Source: Deltaproteobacteria bacterium (GTDB lineage Bacteria > Desulfobacterota > Syntrophia > Syntrophales > UBA2210). Taken from it: DNA of 37,238 nt. Below, piece after piece: positions 27,013 through 37,140 of the stretch (positions are counted from its first letter, which is position 1; each line of letters begins with the position of its first letter). Made by a program: the position numbers and the translations under genes. The stretch covers positions 1 to 37,238 of the forward strand of contig JAFDBG010000006.1 of the NCBI GenBank assembly GCA_019313385.1, in the 5' to 3' direction. Under the pieces are notes generated by a model that saw only the letters and a list, made by a program, of their open reading frames with translations, had not been told where the DNA came from and did not search any database.

Positions 27013-27927
27013 TTATATCTTGAGCGTTCCAATCAGATCGTTTATGTCGCCGATGCCCTTCTCCGACATGTACTTTTCCATGTCATCAATAATATCAGCA
27101 GTCACACCCGGATTAAGAAAGTTTGCCGTTCCCACTTGGACCGCTTTTGCACCCACAATGAGAAATTCGAGGGCATCGCGGGCATTCATTATTCCACCCA
27201 CGCCTATCACCGGTATGGAGACAGCGTTTACCACTTCCCACACCATCCTGAGCGCGACCGGTTTTATAGCCGGACCGGACAGGCCGCCTGTGACATTTTC
27301 CAGGTGCGGTACCCTCTTTTCTATATCTACCGACATTCCTGTAATCGTATTGATGAGAGAAAGCACGTCGGCGCCAGCGGCTTCAACCACCCTCGCGATC
27401 TGGGTTATATCCGTTACGTTTGGGGTAAGCTTCACAATAACGGGAAGATGGGAGACATCCTTCACCGCCCTTGTAACCTCTCCGGCTAAGGCAGGATCGG
27501 AGCCGAAAGTGATCCCTCCTCTCTTGACATTGGGGCAGGATATGTTTACCTCAAGCGCCGCTACCCCTTCGGCATCGTTGAGAATCTCCGCGACCTTCAC
27601 GTAATCCTCGATGGTTTCACCGAATATATTTGCAATTATTGCGGAATCAATCCCGCGGAGCCATGGCAGCTTGTCGTCAATAAAGGCCCTTACACCCACA
27701 TTCTGAAGACCAACAGCGTTGAGCATTCCGGAAGCTGTTTCTATAATCCTCGGCGGCTGATTCCCATCTCTCGGTTCGAGTGACAATCCCTTGACAATGA
27801 TGGCACCCAGACGATTAAGATCAAGATAATCGGAATATTCCTCACCATAGCCGAATGTACCCGACGCAGTCATAACCGGGTTTTTCAGCGTCAGGCCTCC
27901 TATATCAACTCCCATTTTTAATTTCAT
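27013..27927 (-). CDS. pyrD: Dihydroorotate dehydrogenase, class 1B catalytic subunit
   Basis: [84 protein letters not shown]. Confidence 0.96.
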   Translation of the reverse strand: MKLKMGVDIGGLTLKNPVMTASGTFGYGEEYSDYLDLNRLGAIIVKGLSLEPRDGNQPPRIIETASGMLNAVGLQNVGVRAFIDDKLPWLRGIDSAIIANIFGETIEDYVKVAEILNDAEGVAALEVNISCPNVKRGGITFGSDPALAGEVTRAVKDVSHLPVIVKLTPNVTDITQIARVVEAAGADVLSLINTITGMSVDIEKRVPHLENVTGGLSGPAIKPVALRMVWEVVNAVSIPVIGVGGIMNARDALEFLIVGAKAVQVGTANFLNPGVTADIIDDMEKYMSEKGIGDINDLIGTLKI

Positions 27928-27943
27928 ATCACTGTCCGTTATG

Positions 27944-28741
27944 TTAACTGAAGTCTACACTGTTGATGTCAAACACCGGCCCTTCCTTGCAAACTCTTAC
28001 CAGACCATCTGATTTTGTCTTAACAACACACCCGAGGCAGGCTCCGATTCCGCATGCCATACGTTCTTCAAGAGAAACCTGGCAGGCAACCGGCCGATCC
28101 TTCAATAATTTGTGCAGGCTTCTGAGCATTTGGGTCGGACCGCAGGAGTATATCCGGGAATCATTATCCGCGTAGAGTTCCATGTCGTGTCCGAAAAACT
28201 CTGTTACCAGACCTGGATGTCCCCGGCTTCCATCATCCGTGCTTATTTTAACAACAGAGCAGATCCCCTCAATCCTGTCCAGACCCGCAAGCGCTTTCGA
28301 ACTTCCCGCTCCCATATAGCAGATTATCTCCGCGCCGCTAATCTCTTTCTCACAGCGCTCCGCCAGAAATGAAAGGGGCGCCACACCGACCCCGCCGGCT
28401 ATCAGAACTATCTTCTTACATGTCGAAGGAACGTCAAACCCTCTCCCAAGCGGCCCCAGGACGTTCATGGCATCTCCTTCTCTCAGTCTGGAAAAGATGT
28501 CTGTCCCCTTCCCCACCACTTTGTACAGGATCTCAACAAATGTGTCGCCACCACGGGAACGCACGGAATAGATACTGAATGGTCTGGAAAGAAAGGGGGC
28601 ATTGCTGTCTGTCATTCTCACCATGACAAACTGCCCCGGAAGGGATTCCCTGAAGGAGGCGGATGCCTTTAAGACCATCAGAAAATGTCCTCTGGTTGTT
28701 TCTCTTTGAGAAAAGACTGTTGCGGAGGTATCAGGTTTCAT
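27944..28741 (-). CDS. pyrK: Dihydroorotate dehydrogenase electron transfer subunit
   Basis: [77 protein letters not shown]. Confidence 0.95.
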   Translation of the reverse strand: MKPDTSATVFSQRETTRGHFLMVLKASASFRESLPGQFVMVRMTDSNAPFLSRPFSIYSVRSRGGDTFVEILYKVVGKGTDIFSRLREGDAMNVLGPLGRGFDVPSTCKKIVLIAGGVGVAPLSFLAERCEKEISGAEIICYMGAGSSKALAGLDRIEGICSVVKISTDDGSRGHPGLVTEFFGHDMELYADNDSRIYSCGPTQMLRSLHKLLKDRPVACQVSLEERMACGIGACLGCVVKTKSDGLVRVCKEGPVFDINSVDFS

Positions 28742-28778
28742 AACTTCTCGATTTGGACTTTCAATAAAGCCATCTATT

Positions 28779-29234
28779 TTAAAAATCCGCCCACATTATA
28801 AGGGCGTCTTCACCTGTCTCGGAATAGTAAGAATATCTTGTCCCTTCTACCACAAAGCCGAATCTTTTGTACAACTCTAATGCGGCCACATTCGATCTTC
28901 TTACCTCCAGGGTACCATGTCTGGCTCCTTTGCCGGAGGAGATTGTTACCATTTTTGAGAGGAGTTCCGAAGCCACCCCGCGCCTCTTCCAGCTTTCATG
29001 CACGGCGAGATTTCTGAGATGAATCTCGTCGCAGACTATCGCGAAACTTATATAACCGACAATTTGCCCTTCCAGAAGCGCCACAAGATCATGGCAGAAG
29101 GGGTGTTGCATCTCCTCCAGAAACATGCCTTCTGACCAGGGTATGGGGAAGGAAACAGATTCAATCGCGAGGACATCCTCCATATCATCCGCCGCCATAT
29201 CGCGCGTTTCAATATTTACAGCTATTTTCGCCAT
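28779..29234 (-). CDS. rimI: Ribosomal protein S18-alanine N-acetyltransferase-like GNAT
   Basis: VLAIESVSFPIPWSEGMFLEEM, HLRNLAVHESWKRRGVASELL, EVRRSNVAALELYKRFGFVVEGTRYSYYSETGEDALIM. Confidence 0.9.
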   Translation of the reverse strand: MAKIAVNIETRDMAADDMEDVLAIESVSFPIPWSEGMFLEEMQHPFCHDLVALLEGQIVGYISFAIVCDEIHLRNLAVHESWKRRGVASELLSKMVTISSGKGARHGTLEVRRSNVAALELYKRFGFVVEGTRYSYYSETGEDALIMWADF

Positions 29235-29249
29235 GCCGGAAGTTCCCGT

Positions 29250-29936
29250 CTAAAAGATTTTCATAATCAGGGTGGCAAGGAGGAAAAGCCCCGCGAATAC
29301 CGGGACAGCGCCACGCAGTTTGATGGTGTTCAGGGCCACGGCGATACCGAGAATGGGAATGAAGAAGTAGGTATATGAAAGGATCTTCATAATTCTCTCT
29401 GGAAGGATGGGAAATGCCCATTTGAGAATCGCCACTCCCGGCGCCAGACATACAAGGATAATAACAAACACACCCACAAATGTCTTCACAAGCCCCTGCA
29501 TATGCGTCCTTGCAAACCGTTTTATATCGCCCAGCCGGGCATACTCAACGGCCCTCTGGGAAAGTCTGTCATTCGTCTTTATTATCCATACGTCAATCTT
29601 CTGGGCAAGGACGCCGAAGGGGAGAAAGAGGAGAATGGCCAGTGCTAAAAGTTCGCGAGGCGGATGTCCCGATTCCCTCCCCGCCAGTATGGCTCCCGCC
29701 GTTGCCAGTATGGTGGCAATTGAATCGTTGGGAGGAACATACAATCCCATTGGCGATCTGTCGATCCACAGTAACTCTATGAAGGCCCCTATTATCAGCC
29801 CTGTGAATGGTTCCGAAAGCACCATCCCTATGACAGGGCCAGCAACAACAGGCCTGGATATCATGGTCTGCAGAACCACTCTGTCCAGACATAAAAACCC
29901 GCCCAGAAGGGCCACTTCAAGGAAATTCAACCACAT
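29250..29936 (-). CDS. PTS mannose/sorbose-family transporter subunit IIC
   Basis: ISRPVVAGPVIGMVLSEPFTGLIIGAFIELLWIDRSPMGLYVPPNDSIATILATAGAIL. Confidence 0.88.
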   Translation of the reverse strand: MWLNFLEVALLGGFLCLDRVVLQTMISRPVVAGPVIGMVLSEPFTGLIIGAFIELLWIDRSPMGLYVPPNDSIATILATAGAILAGRESGHPPRELLALAILLFLPFGVLAQKIDVWIIKTNDRLSQRAVEYARLGDIKRFARTHMQGLVKTFVGVFVIILVCLAPGVAILKWAFPILPERIMKILSYTYFFIPILGIAVALNTIKLRGAVPVFAGLFLLATLIMKIF

Positions 29937-29982
29937 GATATGCCTTTAGTAAGTTGAAATTATTGAACGCATTAGTAAGATA

Positions 29983-30011
29983 GAAGTTGCTTTCTCGTAG
30001 AAAGCAGCTTC
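29983..30011. other. Intercistronic hairpin GAAGTTGCTTTC-TCGTA-GAAAGCAGCTTC between PTS IIB and IIC genes
   Basis: 12-bp arms with one mismatch/G-T wobble, 5-nt loop; no following U-run on the transcribed (minus) strand. Confidence 0.6.
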
Positions 30012-30058
30012 GTTATCGCACTTATCCCTTTTAGTGGCACTAATTCTGTTTATCGGGA

Positions 30059-30601
30059 TTAGGGTCTAAACGGAAAGTGGTGTTCGGAATTGTCAAATTT
30101 ACTTATCATCTCCAGAAAATCAATCGGTCTATCTCTCGGGACGCTTCTTATCTCTATATCGACTCCTGAATCAGCAAGCAGCGACAGATCATTCAAGCTC
30201 TTTTCGCTCAAAGATATAGATGTCGTCAGCTGGCACACAAAGCCATCATCATGAGCATTGCCTATATTTAACCTGTCAAATTTGAAGCCCAACCTGTATG
30301 CCCGCAACAGATCGTCTATACTGCTAAACAAAACTACGATTTTCTTTCTTATATAGTTCTTGTAGGCGAAATTTTTGGAGAACTCTCCGACGCTATAGAT
30401 GCGCATCTCTATTTCCCGAGGCACCGCCATCCTTATGACCGATTCCCGGAACAGGTCATCCGCGACCGCGTCATTTACCACTACGATGTGCGAGGCGTTG
30501 ATAAAGGGAACCCATGCCTCCAGTATCTGACCATGGACAAGCCTGTTGTCGATTCTTATCAGAGAAGGGTTCAATGGTGAAAGGCGTTGCAGGTCAATCA
30601 T
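30059..30601 (-). CDS. PTS mannose/fructose/sorbose-family IIB
   Basis: LIRIDNRLVHGQILEAWVPFINASHIVVVNDAVADD (phospho-His motif RLVHGQ). Confidence 0.92.
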   Translation of the reverse strand: MIDLQRLSPLNPSLIRIDNRLVHGQILEAWVPFINASHIVVVNDAVADDLFRESVIRMAVPREIEMRIYSVGEFSKNFAYKNYIRKKIVVLFSSIDDLLRAYRLGFKFDRLNIGNAHDDGFVCQLTTSISLSEKSLNDLSLLADSGVDIEIRSVPRDRPIDFLEMISKFDNSEHHFPFRP

Positions 30602-31004
30602 CAGCTTTTCTGTTTAATATCTCGCTGGCAAGGTAGATGTTCTTTTTGCCGTAAACTTTTATGAGCTCGGCAAATTCAGTAAGCTTTTTTTCCTCCCTTA
30701 TATCCGATATCTTGAGCAGCATGGGAAGATTCACACCGGTAACCACCTCTACCTTTTCCTTTTTCAGGAACGACAGGGAGATATTGGAAGGCGTGCCTCC
30801 AAACAGATCCGTCATGATGAGCACGCCCTTCCCCGAATCAGCCTTTTTTATGGCCGAGGTGATCTCTTTCTTGATATCTTCCACGCCTTTGGTCTCATTC
30901 AGTGAAACGGAAGTAATCCCCTTTATCTCACCCTTTATCATCTCGGCGGCCCTTATCAGCTCACTCCCGAAATTAGCGTGAGTTATAATCAGTACACCAA
31001 TCAT
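30594..31004 (-). CDS. PTS mannose-family IIA
   Basis: IGVLIITHANFGSELIRAAEMI, VLIMTDLFGGTPSNISLSF; start trimmed to MIGVLIITHANFG. Confidence 0.92.
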   Translation of the reverse strand: MIGVLIITHANFGSELIRAAEMIKGEIKGITSVSLNETKGVEDIKKEITSAIKKADSGKGVLIMTDLFGGTPSNISLSFLKKEKVEVVTGVNLPMLLKISDIREEKKLTEFAELIKVYGKKNIYLASEILNRKADD

Positions 31005-31144
31005 CTTTCCTCCAAAAACAACCCATTTTTGCATTTTTGCATGGACAGTAAATAAATAACCCATGCATGTCAAGAAAATCCGTCCTTGACATACTATTAT
31101 GCTTCAATTTATATTTCCACTATTACATGTGGAAGGGTATCACA

Positions 31145-31609
31145 ATGAGCACAAAGATAAAAGGAATCTGCCGGAACTGCGGCGCCAAGCTGGAATTCTA
31201 CCACAACCCAACGCCCACGGTCGATATTATTATCGAGATCGAAGGAAGAGGCATTATCCTGATAATGAGAAAAAATGAACCCATCGGCTGGGCGATCCCG
31301 GGAGGCTTTGTCGATTATGGAGAATCGCTGGAGGATGCTGCCGTCAGAGAAGCAAGGGAAGAAACATCCCTTGACGTGATACTTACCGACCAGTTGCACA
31401 CATACTCAAGACCCGACAGGGACCCGCGCCAGCATACCATATCCACTGTCTTTACGGCCACCGGAAGGGGCACCCCCAGGGCCGCGGATGATGCCGCGGA
31501 GACAGGGATCTTTACTGAAGACAACCTGCCGGACCCTATTATGTTTGATCACAAAGAGATACTTTCAGATTATTTCCGTATGGTCAGGGACAAGGAGCGA
31601 AGCATTTAA
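31145..31609 (+). CDS. NUDIX hydrolase with N-terminal zinc-ribbon-like segment
   Basis: [25 protein letters not shown] Nudix box; [23 protein letters not shown]. Confidence 0.93.
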   Translation: MSTKIKGICRNCGAKLEFYHNPTPTVDIIIEIEGRGIILIMRKNEPIGWAIPGGFVDYGESLEDAAVREAREETSLDVILTDQLHTYSRPDRDPRQHTISTVFTATGRGTPRAADDAAETGIFTEDNLPDPIMFDHKEILSDYFRMVRDKERSI

Positions 31610-31621
31610 TTTAAAACACCC

Positions 31622-31966
31622 CTACCCTTCCCATATGCTTTTCCATACACCCAGCACAGATTCATAGGTCAAACTTTTCATATCACTGGCGCCTATCTCC
31701 ACCGGATTTTCAAGGAAACATGTACAGGGATCTGTCTCCGCGTAGGAAGACACAAAGTGGTCATAATCGCTGTAATTACTCTTATAATAACTCTTTTCAT
31801 AATCAATGGAACCATCAGGCTCAATCGAAAACGTACAATAGTTAACCCCGTCATCTATGCATCCATATATCTTTTCTCCCAGCTTCTCAATACTCACCAC
31901 CCGCACCTGTAACTTCTCCTCTTCATCTCGGTAATCGTGTAAAACACTTTCTCGCTGTTCTATCAC
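31622..31966 (-). CDS. hypothetical protein (114 aa, acidic)
   Basis: ORF in the track without a competing coding strand; no recognised family. Confidence 0.45.
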   Translation of the reverse strand: MIEQRESVLHDYRDEEEKLQVRVVSIEKLGEKIYGCIDDGVNYCTFSIEPDGSIDYEKSYYKSNYSDYDHFVSSYAETDPCTCFLENPVEIGASDMKSLTYESVLGVWKSIWEG

Positions 31967-32168
31967 TTATCATAGTTTCTGAAGTCAAGTTTTATCTGCA
32001 CTGGTACGCGCGTATTTGATCATGATCCGGCAGGAACAGTGTCGGGTTCAAAAACAGACCTTGATTCACCGCCAGGGAATTCCAATTGCGGTTTTGCCTT
32101 CTTAATCCGAAATATATTGACAGATCTGCTATATTCCCTGTAATTGTTCTCATCAAGGTGGTTAATTA

Positions 32169-35045
32169 ATGTCAGCTCCCAAAGACATACAAGAGCTTGT
32201 TGATCGTTTTGACCGCAATCTGGATACCTATCGGTCAGGCCGTTACAATGAGGCCCAGGTTCGACAGGAATTCATCAATCCCTTCTTCAATGCCCTCGGG
32301 TGGGATATTTACAACAGGCAGGGCTACGCGGAGGCCTACAAGGATGTAATCCATGAGGATGCCATCAAAGTAGGCAGCGCTACAAAGGCCCCCGATTACT
32401 GTTTCCGCATCGGAGGGACACGCAAATTCTTTCTGGAGGCAAAAAAGCCGTCAGTCAACATTAAAGAAGATATCCACCCGGCCTACCAGCTTCGCCGATA
32501 TGCCTGGTCAGCCAAGCTACCCCTCAGTATCCTGACCGATTTTGAAGAACTTGCCATCTATGACTGCCGAATCAAACCGGTCAAAACCGACAGGCCTTCA
32601 ACGGCGCGCACCCTTTATTTTACTTACAATGAATATATTGACCGCTGGGATGAAATCGCCTCCATCTTCTCCCGTGAAGCCGTCCTTAAAGGTTCTTTTG
32701 ACAGGTATGTCGAATCCAGCAGGGCAAAGCGCGGCACAGCCGGAGTGGATGCCGCCTTTCTCGAAGAGATTGAACGCTGGCGGGAAACACTTGCCAGAAA
32801 CATCGCCCTGCGGAATCCAGGCCTGACAATCCGCGAACTGAATTTTGCCGTCCAGCGCACCATTGATCGTATAATCTTTCTCCGCATCTGTGAAGACCGG
32901 GGAATCGAGGATTATGGCCGGCTTATGACCCTGCGAAACGGCAGTCAGGCCTACCAGCGATTGTGCCAGCTCTTCCAGCAGGCCGATGATCGTTATAACT
33001 CAGGCCTTTTCCATTTCAGGAAGGAAAAGGATCGAACCTCTTCCCCTGATGATCTCACACTTGATATCGCAATTGACGACAAAACCCTCAGGGATATCTT
33101 CACAAATCTCTATTACCCAGACAGTCCCTACGAATTTTCCGTTCTTCCAGCAGATATTCTGGGGCAGGTCTATGAGCAATTTCTGGGAAAAGTAATCCGC
33201 CTGACGTCGGGTCACCGTGCTGTTGTAGAGGAAAAACTGGAGGTAAAAAAGGCAGGCGGCATTTATTACACGCCAACATACATTGTTGATTATATTGTAA
33301 AGCAAACTATCGGCAAGCTGGTTGGGGGCAAGAAGCCCGGTCCTCGCGGGGCCGTCAGCGGACTGAAGATTCTGGACCCGGCCTGCGGTTCGGGCTCTTT
33401 TTTGATAGGCGCTTATCAATATCTCCTCGACTGGCACCGGGATCAATACATAGAAGATGGCCCGGAGAAATGGGCCAAGGGGCGCAAGCCTCGCCTCTAT
33501 CAGGGACCCGGCGGTAACTGGCGGCTTACCACCGACGAACGGAAGCGTATTCTTCTCAACAATATCTATGGCGTAGACATCGACGCCCAGGCAGTGGAAG
33601 TAACAAAGCTTTCCCTCCTTCTCAAAGTGCTGGAAGACGAAAGCGCCGAAACAATCGGAAAAACACTCGAACTGTTCCAGGAACGCGCCCTGCCCGACAT
33701 GGGAAACAACATCAAATGCGGCAATTCCCTCATCGGTCCCGACTTCTATGAAGGACAACAGACGAACTTTCTCGATGAAGAAGAGATGTACCGCGTCAAT
33801 GTTTTTGACTGGGAAACTGAATTTTCCGAAATTATGCAAGCAGGGGGCTTCGATGCGGTAATCGGGAATCCGCCATATGGTATCCCATTTAATAAAAAGG
33901 ATTCGATTTATCTTTCAAATCGCTATCCACATACCCGCAAATTTCCCGATAGTTACTGCTATTTCATAATAAAATGTTTACAACTTATTCGCAAAAATGG
34001 CTTTCTTTCGCTTATAGTGCCCAACACTTTTTGTGATTTAGAAAGCTGCAACGAATTTAGATTTTGGCTTTTAAAAAACTATTCAATGATTGAGGTTTGG
34101 CAGTCAGGCTGGACTTTCAAATCTGCTATTGTGGATACGCTTGTGTTTGTTACCGGTAATAGTAAACCTGATTCCGAAGCCGTCTTAAATATCAGTGTTC
34201 ATGAAAGAGCGTATAAACGAAAGCTTTCTACTTTCTTGTCCAACGATTTGAATAAAATAGACTATCGTAATTCGGAAGAAGATAGAAAGTTGCTTAATAA
34301 AGTACTTAATGACAGGATTCTTTTAGGAGATATTGCCATTGTTAAAGCCGGCGTTAAACTTTACGAGAAAGGAAAGGGTGATCCGCCGCAAACAGATAAG
34401 ACTTTGAAAGAAAGACCTCACACAGTAAAAGGCAATAGACCGACTGGATGGCAAAAACTATATCGCGGTAAGAACATAGAAAGATATGCAATTTCAGAAG
34501 GCGATGAATTTGTTAATTATGGTCCTTGGCTCGCGGCACCGCGCAACTCAAAACTTTTCGAAAAAATTAAAATTTTAATGAGGCGCACTGATGATCGTAT
34601 TTTAGCTTGCATAGACGGTGATTCAGCTATTGCTGTTAATTCATGTCACGTAATATCATTAAAGAAAGAAATTAATCTAAGTCTCTTATATGTCTTAGGT
34701 TTAATCAATTCTAGATTGATACAAAAGATTTTTGCATTGCAGAATCCACAGATGGTTAATAAGGTATTTGCTGAAATTAAAGTCATCTATGTCGAAAGAT
34801 TCCCCATTTGCACTATCGACTTCTCCGACCCCGCTGACAAGGCCCGCCACGACCGGATGGTCGAACTCGTCGAACAGATGCTTGATCTCAAAAAACAACT
34901 GGCCGAAGCCAAGGAACCCCAGACAAAAACCGTCCTCCAGCGCCGGATTGAAACCACAGACCGGCAAATTGACCGACTGGTTTATGAATTATATCGCCTG
35001 ACAACCGAAGAGATTGCCATTGTGGAGGACAGTGCGGAAAAATGA
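32169..35045 (+). CDS. Type IIG restriction-modification enzyme (Eco57I-like, fused nuclease-methyltransferase-specificity)
   Basis: N-terminal PD-(D/E)xK-like PDYCFRIGGTRKFFLEAKKPS; SAM motif LDPACGSGSFLIGAYQYLL; NPPYG motif IV; C-terminal TaqI-like specificity region. Confidence 0.92.
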   Translation: MSAPKDIQELVDRFDRNLDTYRSGRYNEAQVRQEFINPFFNALGWDIYNRQGYAEAYKDVIHEDAIKVGSATKAPDYCFRIGGTRKFFLEAKKPSVNIKEDIHPAYQLRRYAWSAKLPLSILTDFEELAIYDCRIKPVKTDRPSTARTLYFTYNEYIDRWDEIASIFSREAVLKGSFDRYVESSRAKRGTAGVDAAFLEEIERWRETLARNIALRNPGLTIRELNFAVQRTIDRIIFLRICEDRGIEDYGRLMTLRNGSQAYQRLCQLFQQADDRYNSGLFHFRKEKDRTSSPDDLTLDIAIDDKTLRDIFTNLYYPDSPYEFSVLPADILGQVYEQFLGKVIRLTSGHRAVVEEKLEVKKAGGIYYTPTYIVDYIVKQTIGKLVGGKKPGPRGAVSGLKILDPACGSGSFLIGAYQYLLDWHRDQYIEDGPEKWAKGRKPRLYQGPGGNWRLTTDERKRILLNNIYGVDIDAQAVEVTKLSLLLKVLEDESAETIGKTLELFQERALPDMGNNIKCGNSLIGPDFYEGQQTNFLDEEEMYRVNVFDWETEFSEIMQAGGFDAVIGNPPYGIPFNKKDSIYLSNRYPHTRKFPDSYCYFIIKCLQLIRKNGFLSLIVPNTFCDLESCNEFRFWLLKNYSMIEVWQSGWTFKSAIVDTLVFVTGNSKPDSEAVLNISVHERAYKRKLSTFLSNDLNKIDYRNSEEDRKLLNKVLNDRILLGDIAIVKAGVKLYEKGKGDPPQTDKTLKERPHTVKGNRPTGWQKLYRGKNIERYAISEGDEFVNYGPWLAAPRNSKLFEKIKILMRRTDDRILACIDGDSAIAVNSCHVISLKKEINLSLLYVLGLINSRLIQKIFALQNPQMVNKVFAEIKVIYVERFPICTIDFSDPADKARHDRMVELVEQMLDLKKQLAEAKEPQTKTVLQRRIETTDRQIDRLVYELYRLTTEEIAIVEDSAEK

Positions 35046-36871
35046 GTGAACTACTCAAATTATTATTGGGAGCAGCGTTTTCCCTGCTTGCAACTTTGCT
35101 CGTAGCTTTGCTCGCACCTCTTTGGCAAAGCAAAAGACACCAGAACTATATTTTACTTTCGGTATTTCTGTTCTGCATAATTTTAGCGTTCTTTTTCTCA
35201 GGTTTTTTCGCGGGATGGATAACATCCATTCTCCTTGCTCTATTGGCGATTTATACTTTTGTCGCATACCATGCCGCGACAAGACCGATCTTTCCTGAAA
35301 CCTCAGTGATTGCTCAGTTGGCAGATCTCGTCAGAGAAGGCAGATATACAGAAATTGAGAAACGATTCCCCCAAAGACCTCTTTATATCAGGGGCATACC
35401 GGGCAGGATAAAATGGAATTTACTTTGGGCCAGAAAGCTCATGACGCAAGAGCAACCGAGATTAAGGGATGCCTACGAAATGTATTCCGAGCTTTTGAGC
35501 TTCCCCCTGCTCGAAAAAGAGGAAAATAATATCAGATTGAATCAGGTTCTTGTGCTTTTCCTGCTCGGAGATACAAATAAAGCGAAATCTATTTTTGAGC
35601 GAACGAAGCAAAAAATTGATCAAGATAAATACTATGAAATTCTTTATTTGCAGTCTTTGTTTGATGAAAGAGTAGGCGCATTTGAAAAAGCGAGGCAGAG
35701 CTTATTATCAGCAGTGGGTGAACACGACAATGTCAAAGATATACAATTGGCAAGAATTTATAACAATCTTGGGCGCATGGAGAAACTACTCGGGAATACT
35801 ACCAATACTTCTCACTATTACCGCAAATCAGCAGAACTTGCCCACCATTTTAAAGAAAAACATCTCATTCATATTGCTTACCCAAACCTCATAGACACTT
35901 ATCTACTTAATGGTGATACCCAAAATGCTGTTTCATTTTTGGATGAATATTCCAATCTGATCGACAAAAATAATATCGATGATCTGCTTAAATTCAACAA
36001 CTATAAGCTTGAATATGCAAGGCAGACAAAAAACAAAATACTCATGTTAGATACACTGACACAGGGAAGAATTGAAATTTTGCCAAAGATTTCTGCCACA
36101 AAACAGCTTGTGTTTGAAATTAGCGAACTTAGGATTAGATGGAATAGTGGATGCGGATGGTTGGAAAAACTGTTTTGGGTGAGACATTGTTTGCCGGAAT
36201 ATCTCAAATTAGAATTTCCTGCTCGTCACATTGCGCTCAAGGAAATTTTTAACATTTTGCGTGATCTTGCAAAAACGAACAATTTAGGACCGTTCACAGG
36301 CCTGTTTTCACAACTGATAGATCTCATGGGACAGTCCAACGATGATATAGACCGGTATGTTCGTGATCTGCCAGATTATTGTGTTAATGAACGTTGTTTT
36401 TGGGAAAAAGAAAAAGCATTTTTGCGTAAAGTTCAGAAAACCGATGAACCCCAAATAAACCTGATAGACTTTTATGAAGGTATATTTGAACATTTACGCA
36501 ATATCAAGGACATCCAACTTCAATACGGGAATCCACTGCCAGCCATTGAAGCAGATTTAAACATTGCAGATGAATGTATGGGAGTAGCTCAAGAAATCCG
36601 TGATATAGCCGTCATAAATTATTTGCGAAAAAACATGCAGGAACACTTGGACAATGCCTGCAAGGATTTTGAAAAATTCCGGCGAAGCCCGGCCTCAAAG
36701 GAGTATATTGTGCGTATCGCCAAGTATGCCCTTTTTCTGGACGACAAAGAACGAGCCAGGGAATATTTCGATGATTTTGTCCGATCAAAAATCAGCATCT
36801 ATCATTATGCAGCCTGGATACAGCAGTATTATAAGGAATTGGATAGCGAATTCCGGGAATGCAATACTTAA
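35042..36871 (+). CDS. Membrane-anchored TPR-like helical repeat protein, overlaps the Type IIG gene by ATGA
   Basis: Two or three N-terminal TM segments then alpha-solenoid features (LARIYNNLGRMEKLLGNTTNTSHYYRKSAELAHHFKEKHLIHIAYPNLIDTYLLNGDTQNAVSFLDEY). Confidence 0.7.
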   Translation: MSELLKLLLGAAFSLLATLLVALLAPLWQSKRHQNYILLSVFLFCIILAFFFSGFFAGWITSILLALLAIYTFVAYHAATRPIFPETSVIAQLADLVREGRYTEIEKRFPQRPLYIRGIPGRIKWNLLWARKLMTQEQPRLRDAYEMYSELLSFPLLEKEENNIRLNQVLVLFLLGDTNKAKSIFERTKQKIDQDKYYEILYLQSLFDERVGAFEKARQSLLSAVGEHDNVKDIQLARIYNNLGRMEKLLGNTTNTSHYYRKSAELAHHFKEKHLIHIAYPNLIDTYLLNGDTQNAVSFLDEYSNLIDKNNIDDLLKFNNYKLEYARQTKNKILMLDTLTQGRIEILPKISATKQLVFEISELRIRWNSGCGWLEKLFWVRHCLPEYLKLEFPARHIALKEIFNILRDLAKTNNLGPFTGLFSQLIDLMGQSNDDIDRYVRDLPDYCVNERCFWEKEKAFLRKVQKTDEPQINLIDFYEGIFEHLRNIKDIQLQYGNPLPAIEADLNIADECMGVAQEIRDIAVINYLRKNMQEHLDNACKDFEKFRRSPASKEYIVRIAKYALFLDDKERAREYFDDFVRSKISIYHYAAWIQQYYKELDSEFRECNT

Positions 36872-36939
36872 TAAAAATCTGTGAGAGACCTCAAGTACAA
36901 TGAGTGGAAACTAGGGAAACTAGGGGCAGCGCCCATTAT

Positions 36940-37010
36940 TTATAACCAGCGGCTCCACATGGACCGTCAGGGCCTGCGGCCCTTCCGACCAGTGAGCCGC
37001 GGCGTTATGC
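36940..37010 (+). other. attC-like integron recombination site (candidate)
   Basis: R''-like TTATAAC (36940-36946) and R'-like GTTATGC (37004-37010); L''/L' GCGGCTC (36949-36955) / GAGCCGC (36994-37000) perfectly complementary; inner stem AGGGCC TGC GGCCCT. Confidence 0.5.
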
Positions 37011-37095
37011 CCAAGATTATAAAAGATATTTCCTATCCTTTCTTCATGTGATATTATACCAAGGTAAGATAAGATCGCGTTGAGGAGGTTGTGAT

Positions 37096-37140
37096 ATGGA
37101 AACAAAGCTAAAAATGGTCTATTGGAAAGTAACCGTCTGA
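37096..37140 (+). pseudogene. Truncated or frameshifted HicB-like start (METKLKMVYWKVTV*)
   Basis: Strong RBS gaggaggt upstream; N-terminus xLKMVYWK resembles HicB-like antitoxin starts; premature stop. Confidence 0.3.

Noticed and set aside
29983-30011. Rho-independent terminator
   Set aside because: Strong hairpin, but no U-tract follows on the transcribed strand, so reported only as a hairpin.
33000-33839. 279-aa minus-strand ORF
   Set aside because: Antisense to the Type IIG methyltransferase domain with clear SAM motifs on the plus strand.
32169-35045. BREX PglX methyltransferase
   Set aside because: An N-terminal PD-(D/E)xK-like nuclease motif is present and no other BREX genes are in the window; fits a stand-alone Type IIG enzyme better.
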